Assembly: GCF_900114745.1 (NCBI RefSeq)
Contig: NZ_FOUB01000003.1
Coordinates: 62,001 to 126,000 of the forward strand
DNA: 64,000 nucleotides
Reading direction: 5' to 3'
Origin: Nitrosomonas communis
GTDB taxonomy: Bacteria; Pseudomonadota; Gammaproteobacteria; Burkholderiales; Nitrosomonadaceae
The notes beneath the pieces were generated by a model. It worked only from the letters and a program-made list of their open reading frames with translations, had not been told where the DNA came from and ran no database searches. The position numbers and the translations under genes are program-made. Shown here piece after piece: positions 49,818 to 59,155 of this stretch. Numbering within the stretch: position 1 is the first letter of the stretch; every line of letters starts with the position of its first letter.

Positions 49818-50305
49818 CGTTTTCCCTTTCGACTGAGATAGAGGGCCGCTACCAATGCCGCCAGCAATAAAATCGCAGCAGCTTCAACCACCACCAAGTA
49901 TGGGCCAAATAGCGCATTCCCCACCGCCGTGGGTCCGATCACCATGATGTTGTCTGCCATATCTAATGACGATCTGCTAAGTAACAGCAAGAGTACCAAC
50001 CACAGAAGCAGGGCCAATAATGCCATCCCGCCCCAGTTGGCAGGGAGTAACAGTGGCAGATTCCGTTCGGTACGTAAATTCATCACCATCATCATGAACA
50101 AAAACAATACCAGGATCGCACCAGCGTATAACATAACCTGGAATGCTGCCAGCAGGGGGGCGCCGAGCAAGAAGAACAACAATGCTAAAGCCAGTAGTGA
50201 CACGATCAGGTACAGGGCGGCATGGACCGGATGACGCACGACCAGGATCGCGCCTGCGGCAATCACTGCAATAACGGAAGAAAGATAAAAAATGAACTCA
50301 TACAT
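49814..50305 (-). CDS. nuoJ: NADH-quinone oxidoreductase subunit J
   Basis: A 163-residue subunit of five helices: HPVHAALYLIVSLLALALLFFLLGAPLLA and QVMLYAGAILVLFLFMMMVMNL are conserved. It is separated from nuoI by 210 bases that hold a repeat copy, so the second half of the operon may depend on readthrough or a new promoter. Confidence 0.96.
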   Translation of the reverse strand: MYEFIFYLSSVIAVIAAGAILVVRHPVHAALYLIVSLLALALLFFLLGAPLLAAFQVMLYAGAILVLFLFMMMVMNLRTERNLPLLLPANWGGMALLALLLWLVLLLLLSRSSLDMADNIMVIGPTAVGNALFGPYLVVVEAAAILLLAALVAALYLSRKGKR

Positions 50306-50385
50306 GAGCTGACCCTGTTGGACTGGTTGTGCTGTTCATCATGGTTGTTTTCCTTATCTTTGTGTGCTGCCCATCGATGCTTCCT

Positions 50386-50492
50386 TATTCCATTTCTAAA
50401 TCAAAACTGATTTTGTCAGCTTCACCTTGCTATATTATGGATACTCTCTGCGGCTCGCCTTCGCGTCATTTTTGATTTGAAAATGGAATTAC
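50386..50492 (+). repeat. Dispersed palindromic element, copy 10 (MITE-like), inside the nuo operon
   Basis: TTATTCCATTTCTAAATC on the left and GATTTGAAAATGGAATTA on the right, core GCTATATTATGGATACTCTC. It interrupts the operon between nuoI and nuoJ, the only large gap in thirteen genes. Confidence 0.92.
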
Positions 50493-50515
50493 ATTAGCCA
50501 GTTATGCTCCATTTA

Positions 50516-51055
50516 CTAGGGCAGGTTGGTATCATGATCTACCGGTGGTGTATCGCCGATACCTTCGCCGATGGCCTTGCCGGAGATCGCAACGCCGGCA
50601 TGGCGGTAAAAATTGTAACCAGGGTGCTTGCCCTGACCTTCAATCAGCAGTTGCTCTTTTTCGTACACCAGCTCATCATGGCTTCGCTCGCACATCTCGA
50701 AATCTGGCGTAAGCTGTATCGCCAGTGTTGGGCAGGCTTCCTCACAAAAGCCACAAAAGATGCAGCGGCTGAAATCGATGCGGAATGTTTCCGGATAACG
50801 CCGGCCGTCGTCTCGCTGCGTAGCTTGCAAGTGGATGCAGTCCACTGGGCATACCGCCGAGCATAAATAACAGGCCACACAACGTTCTTCGCCATCAGGA
50901 TCGCGGGTAAGCACGATGCGTCCACGCCAGCGTCCGGGCAAAGGGCGCTTAATCTCCGGGTATGACACAGTCTCACGCTTTGCCCAGGCATGACGCAAGG
51001 TCGTCCACAGCGAATGCCATAGCCTGACAAGTAGAGTTGGAGTCTGTTTATTCAT
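50516..51055 (-). CDS. nuoI: NADH-quinone oxidoreductase subunit I
   Basis: A 179-residue ferredoxin-like subunit with two complete [4Fe-4S] motifs: [15 protein letters not shown] and [12 protein letters not shown]. These are clusters N6a and N6b on the way to the quinone. An amphipathic N-terminal helix anchors it. It lies about 20 bases after nuoH. Confidence 0.96.
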   Translation of the reverse strand: MNKQTPTLLVRLWHSLWTTLRHAWAKRETVSYPEIKRPLPGRWRGRIVLTRDPDGEERCVACYLCSAVCPVDCIHLQATQRDDGRRYPETFRIDFSRCIFCGFCEEACPTLAIQLTPDFEMCERSHDELVYEKEQLLIEGQGKHPGYNFYRHAGVAISGKAIGEGIGDTPPVDHDTNLP

Positions 51056-51076
51056 TTGTTTATCTATCTACCTTAG

Positions 51077-52039
51077 TTAACCTTTCATCCAGAACAACCC
51101 TAGCACAGCCGTAATCAGCAGATTAAACAACGCGGCAGGCAGCATCAACTTCCAGCCGAGATCCATCAATTGATCATAGCGCAGCCGGGGTAGGCTGGTG
51201 CGCAACCAAAAGAATAGCAATATCAGTGCCAGTGTCTTAAGGGCAAACCACACTACCCCAGGTAGCCAGGGTCCATGCCAGCCACCCAGAAACAGTACCG
51301 TCACGAGTGCTGCGATGAGCAGTACCCCCAAGTATTCACCTAGATAGAAGAAAGCGAATTTGATCCCGCCATATTCGGTGTTGTAACCCGCAGCGAGCTC
51401 GTTTTCCGCCTCAGGAAGATCAAAGGGCAGGCGGTTGGTTTCAGCGATGCCGCTTACCAGAAAAATGATGAAACCCAGCGGCTGGAGCACGATAAAAGGC
51501 AGCTCCTGGGCAGCAACAATCTCTCTCAGACTGAAAGAACCGCTTAACATCACTACCCCCACCAACGCGAGTCCCATCGGTAATTCGTAACTGATCATCT
51601 GCGCGGCCGAGCGTAGACCACCGAGCAGCGAATATTTGCTGTTAGAAGCCCAGCCGCCCAGCATAATGCCGTAAACCCGCAACGAAGAGAGAGCCAGTAC
51701 GTAAAGCAATGCGATGTTGAGATCGGCTAGCCATCCATCCTCACTGACTGGCACCACGGCAAAGCTAAGCAACGCGGTCATTGGGACGATGATCGGCGCA
51801 ACGGTATAGACCATGCGATCAGCAAAGGGAGGTACGAAGGCTTCCTTGCTTACCAGCTTCAGGATATCGGCTACAGGCTGCAACAAACCGAAAGGACCAG
51901 CGCGATTGGGACCAAGGCGATCCTGCAGCAGCGCAAGAATGCGCCGCTCACCATAACTCATGATGGCTCCGATAAGCAACAACCCCAGCAGCACCAATCC
52001 TATACTTGCCAGGGTAAGTAGCCACTGAGTCAAGCTCAT
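51077..52039 (-). CDS. nuoH: NADH-quinone oxidoreductase subunit H
   Basis: A 320-residue membrane subunit at the quinone site. RRILALLQDRLGPNRAGPFGLLQPVADILKL and ETNRLPFDLPEAENELAAGYNTEYGG are diagnostic, the latter with the glutamates of the E-channel. Overlaps nuoG by four bases. Confidence 0.97.
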   Translation of the reverse strand: MSLTQWLLTLASIGLVLLGLLLIGAIMSYGERRILALLQDRLGPNRAGPFGLLQPVADILKLVSKEAFVPPFADRMVYTVAPIIVPMTALLSFAVVPVSEDGWLADLNIALLYVLALSSLRVYGIMLGGWASNSKYSLLGGLRSAAQMISYELPMGLALVGVVMLSGSFSLREIVAAQELPFIVLQPLGFIIFLVSGIAETNRLPFDLPEAENELAAGYNTEYGGIKFAFFYLGEYLGVLLIAALVTVLFLGGWHGPWLPGVVWFALKTLALILLFFWLRTSLPRLRYDQLMDLGWKLMLPAALFNLLITAVLGLFWMKG

Positions 52040-54363
52040 GATATATGCTCCAGCTCAAGTAGATCACCGTGGCCAACCCCTAATTGAGTCAGCGTCACTC
52101 TGGAAAGGGCAATCGTACCGGCGGCCACATCGTTATTAAGCTGCACTGGCAGTACTACGGTACCGGCCGGGCCGCGCAATCTGACCTGCTTCTTATCCTC
52201 GATTCCTTCCTTAAAGGCTGCTGTCGGATGAATAAGTGCGGCGGCGGCTGGAGCAAGCTCCATCAAAGCCGGGGCATAGCTAGCAAGCGGATCATCTCCA
52301 TACCAGCTCGCCAGTGCAACTTGCCAATGGCCAGGATGGGCTGAGGAAGCTGGACCGATGGTGGTACCGGTCTGCATGGTTAGAGGGGGGGCGGATAGAG
52401 CCGATCCCAGTGTGCCAGGAAGGGGCGCCTGGTAGCCAGGGAAGAGATTACTCAGCACTGCTGCCGCATCTGGTAAAGCGAGCTCGAGGCAATGAGCCAG
52501 GTCAGCGAGGACCTCTACTGTGTTGGGCAGGGGTTCTGTCCGCTGAAAGACAGGAGCAAAGCCTTGGGCACGGCCTTCATAATTGACAAAAGTGCCACCC
52601 CGCTCGGCCCATGCTGCTACTGGCAGCAAGATATCCGCTGCCTCGGCAGTGGCGGTAGCGACGCAATCCAATACGATAAGCGTGCTGAGGTGTCGGCGTG
52701 CCGCACGCCAGCGAGTACCGAGGCGTGCATCACCAAGGGGATCATTGCCTATCACGATCAAAGTCTGGATCTGACCCGATTCGATTGCCTCTAACATTGC
52801 AGTCGTGCTAGTTGTCGGGGTAAGTAATATCGTTCCATAAGTGTTGGCTCCAGGCAAAGCATAGGCGAGTTTGGCACGAGATCCCAAGGCAGTAGCCAGT
52901 TGTACCATAGCGGCAATCTCTGGTACAGCCATAGTCTCGCTCACACCTATTAATACCGGTCGTTGGGCCGCTGTCAGGTAGACTGCAATATCAGCTAGCT
53001 CCTTCTCATGCTTATTGGAGGGAGCAGGAGCAGTAGGGGCAGTAGGGGCAGCAGTCGCCTGCTCATGCAAACGCAAAAGATGTGCGCTTATCTCTTGAGG
53101 CGGAACTGTCAAGGTCGTGGCTGCGAAACGAGCCAGCAGAGAGGGTCCGCTGTGCAGAATGGCCAGTTTGGCACCAGCCCGATAAGCCTGCCGCAAGGCT
53201 AAGTCCATCATGGGCGCATGCGCGGTCAGGTCGCCGACCACCAGCGCTGCGTCAGCTTGTTCTATTTCGGCCAGGGATGGCGCCCCACCGCTGCTTTGGA
53301 GAGCTGCGACGGCAGCAACAGTTGCTGTCTCGATCTGGGGGTCGCTAAAGGTAGCGAACCTCCCACTTAGCTTATTCAGTAAGGTCTGTAACATAGCATT
53401 GCTTTCCAGATCTTCTCGTGTTGAGCCAAGGCCGCTCGTTTTATCCCTGGCAGCTTTGATCTGTTCTGCAGCGGCAGCAAGCGCTTCACGATAGCTCACT
53501 TTTTCGTCTCTTACGCGGGGGGTCAGCGGCCGGTCAATATGTTCGCTGTATTGATGACCGTAACGGCCGCGATCACAAATGAACCAGCGGTTGAGCTCGG
53601 GGTGAAAGCGATTGCGCATCCGGCGTAGTGTGCCGTCCCGTGCTCCAGGCAGGGTGTTGCAGCCGACACTGCAGTGGGGGCAAATGGAAGGGGCCGTTTC
53701 CAGATCCCAGACCCGCGCAAAATGCTGCCGGAACACGGCATCGGTGAAGACGCCGGTAGGGCAGATCTCAACCAGGTTACCGGCAAACGGGCTTGTCAGC
53801 GGACCATCCTGGAAACGACCGAAATAGACCTCGTTGCGTAGACGCATTGAGCCAAGGTCATCGCCTAGCGCATAATCCTGGTAAAAGCGAGTGCAGCGAT
53901 AACAGGTAATGCATCGGTTCATTTCATGGTGAACCAATGGGCCTAGATACTGGTTGGTGAAGGTGCGCTTGCGGCCGCGATAGCGGCGATAAGGAGGGCC
54001 GCAGGCAACCGTCATTTCCTGCAAGTGACACTCTCCTCCTTCGTCGCAGACCGGACAATCGTGCGGGTGATTGATCATCAAAAATTCGATTACCCTCTGC
54101 CGTACCTGTCGTGCCGCAGCTGCAGAAACTGAAACGTTGAGCCCATCTCTAGCAAATTCGAGACAAGACATGACTACCCGGGGACTTTGGGTCGGATCCA
54201 CCGACGCAACCTCGACAGCGCACAGCCGGCAGGCACCAAGACTGCCGAGGGCAGCATGGTAACAGAAATAGGGGATCTCTATATTCGCTGCTAACGCGGC
54301 CTTGAGAATGTTGTCGTTTTCCTGGAAAGGGATATCATGACCGTCGATACGCATCGTTCCCAT
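52036..54363 (-). CDS. nuoG: NADH-quinone oxidoreductase subunit G
   Basis: A 775-residue iron-sulfur subunit. A [2Fe-2S] ferredoxin domain (residues 1-80; YFCYHAALGSLGACRLCAVEV), a His/Cys-ligated cluster in CPVCDEGGECHLQEMT and a third in CITCYRCTRFYQD lead to a molybdopterin-like fold (residues ~220-770) without a visible cofactor site. An extra cluster motif, CPHCSVGCNTLPG, near residue 230 matches the N7 site. Alanine-rich stretches in the second half differ from NuoG of neighbours. Confidence 0.94.
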   Translation of the reverse strand: MGTMRIDGHDIPFQENDNILKAALAANIEIPYFCYHAALGSLGACRLCAVEVASVDPTQSPRVVMSCLEFARDGLNVSVSAAAARQVRQRVIEFLMINHPHDCPVCDEGGECHLQEMTVACGPPYRRYRGRKRTFTNQYLGPLVHHEMNRCITCYRCTRFYQDYALGDDLGSMRLRNEVYFGRFQDGPLTSPFAGNLVEICPTGVFTDAVFRQHFARVWDLETAPSICPHCSVGCNTLPGARDGTLRRMRNRFHPELNRWFICDRGRYGHQYSEHIDRPLTPRVRDEKVSYREALAAAAEQIKAARDKTSGLGSTREDLESNAMLQTLLNKLSGRFATFSDPQIETATVAAVAALQSSGGAPSLAEIEQADAALVVGDLTAHAPMMDLALRQAYRAGAKLAILHSGPSLLARFAATTLTVPPQEISAHLLRLHEQATAAPTAPTAPAPSNKHEKELADIAVYLTAAQRPVLIGVSETMAVPEIAAMVQLATALGSRAKLAYALPGANTYGTILLTPTTSTTAMLEAIESGQIQTLIVIGNDPLGDARLGTRWRAARRHLSTLIVLDCVATATAEAADILLPVAAWAERGGTFVNYEGRAQGFAPVFQRTEPLPNTVEVLADLAHCLELALPDAAAVLSNLFPGYQAPLPGTLGSALSAPPLTMQTGTTIGPASSAHPGHWQVALASWYGDDPLASYAPALMELAPAAAALIHPTAAFKEGIEDKKQVRLRGPAGTVVLPVQLNNDVAAGTIALSRVTLTQLGVGHGDLLELEHIS

Positions 54364-54365
54364 GA

Positions 54366-55646
54366 TTAGGCTCCGCTCTTGTTGACTGCGTCAAACGGGC
54401 AGCAGCCTGTGTCGATATGACTTTCGTAATGGTCGTGAAAGCATTGCAGGCTGCTGATAAGAGGTATCATCGCACCAGGGGCGAAGGCACAAAAGGATTG
54501 AAGGGCGATGATACCGCTTAGTTCTTCTAGCAAGACTAAGTCTTCTGCCCGCCCCTCTCCGCTAGCAATAGTTGCTAGGATTTGCGCTAAGTAAGGGATG
54601 CCATCACGGCAGGGAGTACAGAAACCACAGGATTCACGGGCGAAGAAGCGCATCAGGTTCAGCGTTACCTGAACTGGGCAGGTGGTATCATCTAGAACGA
54701 TGATACTGGCGGTCCCGAGCCGCGATCCTGCCTTGGCGACGGGGTCGAAATCCATTGGCACATCAAGGTGTTCAGGCAACAAGAAGGCTGTCGAAGCTCC
54801 GCCAGGTATGAAGCCGAGCAGGGTACGTCCCTCGGCTAGGCCGCCGGCATGTTCAAAGATCAATTCTCGTGCTGGCGTACCACAGGGTAGTTCGAATAGG
54901 CCGGGCTGGTGCACCATGCCGCTGACACAGAATAGCTTGGGTCCACAACCGCTGTTGATTCCCAGCGCACGAAACCAGTCCGCACCATTAAGCAGAATAT
55001 GCGGTACATTGACCAGGGTCTCAACGTTATTGGTGGTGGTAGGATGCTGCCATAAACCTTTGACGCTGGGTCGTGGCATCTTGTGACGCGGATTGGGACG
55101 CAGACCTTCGATGGCATTCAGCATAGCTGTTTCTTCGCCGCAGATGTAGCGTCCACCACTGATGTGCACCTCCATCTGCAGATCGAAACCACTGCCGCAG
55201 ATATTAGATCCCACCAGTCCAGCCATCTCAGCCTCTTTGATGGCTCGGTGTAAACCATGCCCCCCCTTGCCGTACTCTCCCCGGACAAAAATTACCGCCT
55301 TTTCAGCTTGCAGCGCATAGGCGGAGACGATGACCGCCTCGATGATCTGATGGGGACCGCCATAGAGCAGGTAGCGATCTTTAAAGGTACCCGGCTCTGA
55401 TTCGTCTATATTACAAACGAGATAACGGGGCCGCGGTGCATCTGCATCCCGTAGGCGCCACTTCAGGCCACAGGAAAAACCCGCACCGCCGCGCCCACGC
55501 AGATTGGCGGCTTCTACTATTTCAATGATTTCCTCAGGCTTACGAGCAAAGGCGGCATCCAAACTTCGGTAGCCACCTACAGATCGGTAGGCTTCCAAGT
55601 CTAGGGGAGCGTTGGCTTCAATGTGTCGGGTCAGTACCGCTTCCAT
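54366..55646 (-). CDS. nuoF: NADH-quinone oxidoreductase subunit F
   Basis: A 426-residue FMN- and NADH-binding subunit. GRGGAGFSCGLKW binds FMN, the NADH loop lies in ICGEETAMLNAIEG, and ESCGFCTPCRDG plus the cysteine in LQSFCAFAPGA form cluster N3. ATG 55646 follows GAGGTGGA; a longer frame to 55700 lies inside nuoE. It is directly after nuoE. Confidence 0.95.
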   Translation of the reverse strand: MEAVLTRHIEANAPLDLEAYRSVGGYRSLDAAFARKPEEIIEIVEAANLRGRGGAGFSCGLKWRLRDADAPRPRYLVCNIDESEPGTFKDRYLLYGGPHQIIEAVIVSAYALQAEKAVIFVRGEYGKGGHGLHRAIKEAEMAGLVGSNICGSGFDLQMEVHISGGRYICGEETAMLNAIEGLRPNPRHKMPRPSVKGLWQHPTTTNNVETLVNVPHILLNGADWFRALGINSGCGPKLFCVSGMVHQPGLFELPCGTPARELIFEHAGGLAEGRTLLGFIPGGASTAFLLPEHLDVPMDFDPVAKAGSRLGTASIIVLDDTTCPVQVTLNLMRFFARESCGFCTPCRDGIPYLAQILATIASGEGRAEDLVLLEELSGIIALQSFCAFAPGAMIPLISSLQCFHDHYESHIDTGCCPFDAVNKSGA

Positions 55647-55650
55647 ACGC

Positions 55651-56136
55651 TTAATCCACCTCTTGCAGTCGGCGCAGCAAAACTTGCAGAGCGGCTTCAT
55701 TCAATGGTCCTACTGCTTCACCATCTAAAAGTGCCGCGGGTGCCTGATCGCATAAGCCCAGGCAAATGCTGGGCAAGATACTGAAGGCCCCATCTGGAGA
55801 AATCTTGCCTAATGATACGCCACTGTATTGTTCGGCTGCTTGCAGTAATCGATCCGCTCCCTGTAGACTGCAACATAGACTGTCGCACACCCGTAGAACA
55901 TGCCGGCCTGCTGGATGACGATAGATCAAGCTATAGAAAGTAGCGAGCTCCTCAACTTCGGTAGTTGACAGACCGGTAACCTGTGCGACTTCTTCAACCC
56001 CCCTGTCATCAAGGTGACCACGTTCAGCCTGTAAGGATTGCATCAGAGGGACTACCGCTGCACGGCGTTCTGGGTGAGTGAGAGGAAGTTGGGCCAGATG
56101 CTTTTGCAGCGTTTGTCGGTCGAGCTTGTCATTCAT
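55651..56136 (-). CDS. nuoE: NADH-quinone oxidoreductase subunit E
   Basis: A 161-residue thioredoxin-fold [2Fe-2S] subunit. Ligands stand in VCDSLCCSLQGA and SICLGLCDQAPA (cluster N1a). VEELATFYSLIYRHP is conserved. It is followed at once by nuoF. Confidence 0.95.
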   Translation of the reverse strand: MNDKLDRQTLQKHLAQLPLTHPERRAAVVPLMQSLQAERGHLDDRGVEEVAQVTGLSTTEVEELATFYSLIYRHPAGRHVLRVCDSLCCSLQGADRLLQAAEQYSGVSLGKISPDGAFSILPSICLGLCDQAPAALLDGEAVGPLNEAALQVLLRRLQEVD

Positions 56137-56146
56137 TTTTTTCTCC

Positions 56147-57859
56147 TTACCTATCGACGTCTGCCAGGACGTAGTCGATGGAACCCAGGATGGGAATCAG
56201 ATCTCCCACAAGGTGGCCGTGAGCTAATAACTTCAGAGCCTGGATATGCGGAAAAGATGGCGTGCGTATCCGTAAACGGTAGGGGTGTTCCGAACCGTCG
56301 CTGACGACAAAGTAGCCGTTCATCCCCTTGGGTGCCTCGGTCACAAAGAGGCTTTCCCCGGCTGGGAAGCTCATGCCTCGGCCCACCGCGATGAAATGGT
56401 GAATTAGCGTTTCGATGTCTTGCAATGTCGCCTCCTTGCGTGGGAAGGCATAACGCGCTTCTGCAGACAGAACCGGGCCAGGTGGCATGTTTTGCATAGC
56501 TTGTTCGACGATGCGTAGACTTTGACGAATTTCTTCCAGACGCACTTCAGTTCTGGCTAGGGCATCTCCTTCGGTAGCGGTGGGGATCTCAAACTCGTAG
56601 TGTTGGTAACCGCTGTAAGGACGTTTTTTGCGTAGATCCCATGCCGGACCACAGGCTCGTAAATTGGGTCCGCTTACCCCCCAATCGATAGCTTCTGCTG
56701 CGGACAATACTCCGATACCACGGGTGCGGGCGCGAAATACCGGGTTATCCGCCAATAAGGCCTGGTAATCATCAATAGCTGCAGGCATGCGTTTTAAGAA
56801 ACCTTGCAGTGCTTCGTACCAGCCCTCGGGCAGGTCGAGGGCCACGCCACCGATGCGGAAGAAATTCGGATGCATGCGCCCGCCGGTGATGAGTTCCATC
56901 ACATCGAACAGATATTCACGCTCTCGAAAGGCGTAAAAAGGCGGCGCCAATGCTCCTGTATCATGCGCATAGCTGGCTATCCAGACCAGATGACTGGCAA
57001 CGCGGAAAAGTTCGCAAAGCATTACCCGAATGACCTCTGCACGTGGTGGTACGGTAATTCCAGCGAGTTGTTCCACTGCAAGCACATAAGGCAACTCGTT
57101 TTGAATGCCAGCGAGATAATCGATGCGGTCGGTGTAAGGGATATAGCTGTGATAAGTTTGGCGTTCGGCCATTTTTTCCGCGCCGCGATGATGAAAACCA
57201 ATATCTGGATTCACATCGCGTATCTCCTCGCCCAGCAGCCGCACGACTAAACGCAAAAGACCGTGCGTACCGGGATGGGTAGGGCCGATATTGAGGAGCA
57301 TTTCTTCATCGCTCATACCGGGTTCGCGGTAATCCTCGGCACGGTAACTTTCCATGATAGCGCGATAGCGTGCTTCGGGCAGTTGGTAGGGTGGCATCTC
57401 GGTGGCACGATTGGGATGCGTCTTGCGCAAAGGATGCCCTTCCCAGTATTCGGGCATCAGGATACGCTTCAGATTAGGATGACCGTCTATGTGGATACCG
57501 AACATGTCATAAAGCTCGCGTTCATACCAATTGGCGGCTGGCCATGCGGTGCAGACGCTGGGTAATACCGGAGCTTCCTCAGGTAGGCTTACTTTGAGAC
57601 GCAGATCAGTATTACCGGAGAGCGAGAGCAAATGATAGAACACAGTCAACCCGCCGCCTCGTTTAGCCTCGTCGATGGCAGACAGGTCAAAGAGCATTTC
57701 AAAGTGGGGCTCTGCCTTATGTTTGAGAAAGATAATTGCTTCGATGAGCCGATCAGCAGGAACTGACAGGGTATCGATTTTGTCGCGAGGTAATTCAACA
57801 GGAACAGCGTTAAAGAGCGTCTGCAGTTGTGTAAGCAACGTTCTGTCCTTATCTGCCAT
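56147..57859 (-). CDS. nuoCD: Fused NADH-quinone oxidoreductase subunit C/D
   Basis: A single 570-residue chain combines NuoC (about residues 1-185; WYERELYDMFGIHIDGHPNLKRILMPEYWEGHPLRK) and NuoD (about 200-570; NIGPTHPGTHGLLRLV, GFHHRGAEKMAE, and the C-terminal GSIDYVLADVDR). The fused gene is the rule in E. coli-like complex I of Gammaproteobacteria, whereas Betaproteobacteria as a rule carry separate nuoC and nuoD. It supports lateral acquisition of the operon. Confidence 0.96.
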   Translation of the reverse strand: MADKDRTLLTQLQTLFNAVPVELPRDKIDTLSVPADRLIEAIIFLKHKAEPHFEMLFDLSAIDEAKRGGGLTVFYHLLSLSGNTDLRLKVSLPEEAPVLPSVCTAWPAANWYERELYDMFGIHIDGHPNLKRILMPEYWEGHPLRKTHPNRATEMPPYQLPEARYRAIMESYRAEDYREPGMSDEEMLLNIGPTHPGTHGLLRLVVRLLGEEIRDVNPDIGFHHRGAEKMAERQTYHSYIPYTDRIDYLAGIQNELPYVLAVEQLAGITVPPRAEVIRVMLCELFRVASHLVWIASYAHDTGALAPPFYAFREREYLFDVMELITGGRMHPNFFRIGGVALDLPEGWYEALQGFLKRMPAAIDDYQALLADNPVFRARTRGIGVLSAAEAIDWGVSGPNLRACGPAWDLRKKRPYSGYQHYEFEIPTATEGDALARTEVRLEEIRQSLRIVEQAMQNMPPGPVLSAEARYAFPRKEATLQDIETLIHHFIAVGRGMSFPAGESLFVTEAPKGMNGYFVVSDGSEHPYRLRIRTPSFPHIQALKLLAHGHLVGDLIPILGSIDYVLADVDR

Positions 57860-57862
57860 TTA

Positions 57863-58360
57863 TTATTCCTCCACCCTGCGAGCAAGTGGCCGATGCTTGG
57901 TACCAATTGACTCTTGCAATATTACCAGCCCCTGCAACAATGCTTCGGGACGTGGTGGGCAGCCGGGAACATAGACATCCACCGGCAGGATCTGGTCTAT
58001 ACCTTGCACAACGCTATAGATATCGTACATCCCCCCTGAATTGGCACAGGAGCCCATGGAAATCACCCACTTAGGTTCGAGCATCTGGTGGTAGAGACGC
58101 AGAATCATCGGCGCCATCTTGATGAATACCGTTCCCGAGATGATCAACAGATCCGCCTGACGCGGTGAACCACGCATAATTTCGGCACCAAAGCGAGCGA
58201 TATCATGGCGTGGCGTAAACGCCGTCATCATCTCGACGAAGCAGCAAGAGAGGCCAAAATTAAATGGCCAGAGCGAATACTTGCGCCCCCAAGACACTGC
58301 TTCTTCCAGTCTGCTGAAAACAGCTGTTAGAGGTCCTTGGTTGATCTGTCTGGACTCCAT
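57863..58360 (-). CDS. nuoB: NADH-quinone oxidoreductase subunit B
   Basis: A 165-residue subunit that binds cluster N2, the last before the quinone. The tandem cysteines are in [10 protein letters not shown], with the others in [12 protein letters not shown] and [15 protein letters not shown] 58360 has AAAGGGGGG upstream; the gene overlaps the 3' end of nuoA by about 34 bases. Confidence 0.96.
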   Translation of the reverse strand: MESRQINQGPLTAVFSRLEEAVSWGRKYSLWPFNFGLSCCFVEMMTAFTPRHDIARFGAEIMRGSPRQADLLIISGTVFIKMAPMILRLYHQMLEPKWVISMGSCANSGGMYDIYSVVQGIDQILPVDVYVPGCPPRPEALLQGLVILQESIGTKHRPLARRVEE

Positions 58361-58713
58361 GACAACCCCCCTTTGCACCATTCATAAACCAAACCAAGCA
58401 TCAGAATCAATATAAAAACAATGGCGCCAATAACACCTGGCAAACTTAATTCCCAATAGGCGACTGCCCAGACAAACAGAAACATCGCTTCAATATCAAA
58501 TATCAAAAAGGAGACAGCGATCACATAGAAGCGCACTGGAACCTGAGGGCGTGCATCGCCGGTAGGAGGGATACCGCATTCAAAGGGTTGTTCCTTATCC
58601 CACTGTGGCCGATAACCACCAAGCCAGCGTGAGAGACTCAGCAAACAAAATAATGCGACCAATACGAGTAGGGCAAATAGACCAATAACGGCAGCAGATT
58701 CCGAGTCTTGCAT
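58327..58713 (-). CDS. nuoA: NADH-quinone oxidoreductase subunit A
   Basis: A 128-residue subunit of three helices, the first gene of the operon. [42 protein letters not shown] holds the conserved loop cysteine and the acidic residues of helix 2. Length agrees with the E. coli-like type. Confidence 0.95.
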   Translation of the reverse strand: MQDSESAAVIGLFALLVLVALFCLLSLSRWLGGYRPQWDKEQPFECGIPPTGDARPQVPVRFYVIAVSFLIFDIEAMFLFVWAVAYWELSLPGVIGAIVFILILMLGLVYEWCKGGLSWSPDRSTKDL

Positions 58714-58987
58714 TTGGTCCCTCCTTCAACTTAAGGCCAGTTATTATGATTGAGTCGTTCTGTCCTTTATCCTTTCAAAATTGAAACTCATTAGCAAAGC
58801 GCTATTTAGGGAAATAGCTGGCGCGGAAAAAAATCCAACTCAGTTTGATCTTGTTACAAGCTAATGCTAAGGGATAACACATAGCCAGGCAATAATGCAA
58901 TAGCATACATAATCCTGGAAGCCGCCTTTAGGGTAATTTATCTTTGATGCAGGAGACTCTCAATCTCACCACCTGCCTGAGGATTAG
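58714..58987. other. Promoter region of the nuo operon
   Basis: About 275 bases between nuoA and the atpG remnant on the other strand. It must carry the nuo promoter on the minus strand, but no clear -35/-10 pair or operator is visible. No repeat copy is found here. Confidence 0.45.
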
Positions 58988-59122
58988 TCACAGAAAAAGC
59001 CGGCAGATGAAAAGGAATGCAGCAAGATTGTGTTTATGTATCATAAATTGCGCCAGGAGATCATCGATGAAAATGAAATTATTCTGCTCAATGCAGAAGT
59101 ATTACCTGATAATGATAAATGA
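58988..59122 (+). pseudogene. Remnant of a second atpG (gamma subunit) 3' end
   Basis: An open frame that starts after a TAG and ends at TGA 59122 gives DEKECSKIVFMYHKLRQEII, then DENEIILLNAEVLPDNDK. It lines up with the end of the intact gamma subunit ([38 protein letters not shown]), with the same strand and the same register; the DNA matches too. Only the last ~40 codons remain and no start or upstream part is present. This copy ends NDK-stop, probably the ancestral end that the intact gene lost to the repeat element. Confidence 0.75.
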
Positions 59123-59155
59123 CACATGAAATCTGTTTTAAGGGGTACTAACACT

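Noticed and set aside
56804-57250. 148-residue frame opposite nuoCD, and similar frames opposite nuoG and ndvB
   Set aside because: Antisense shadows of GC-richer conserved genes.
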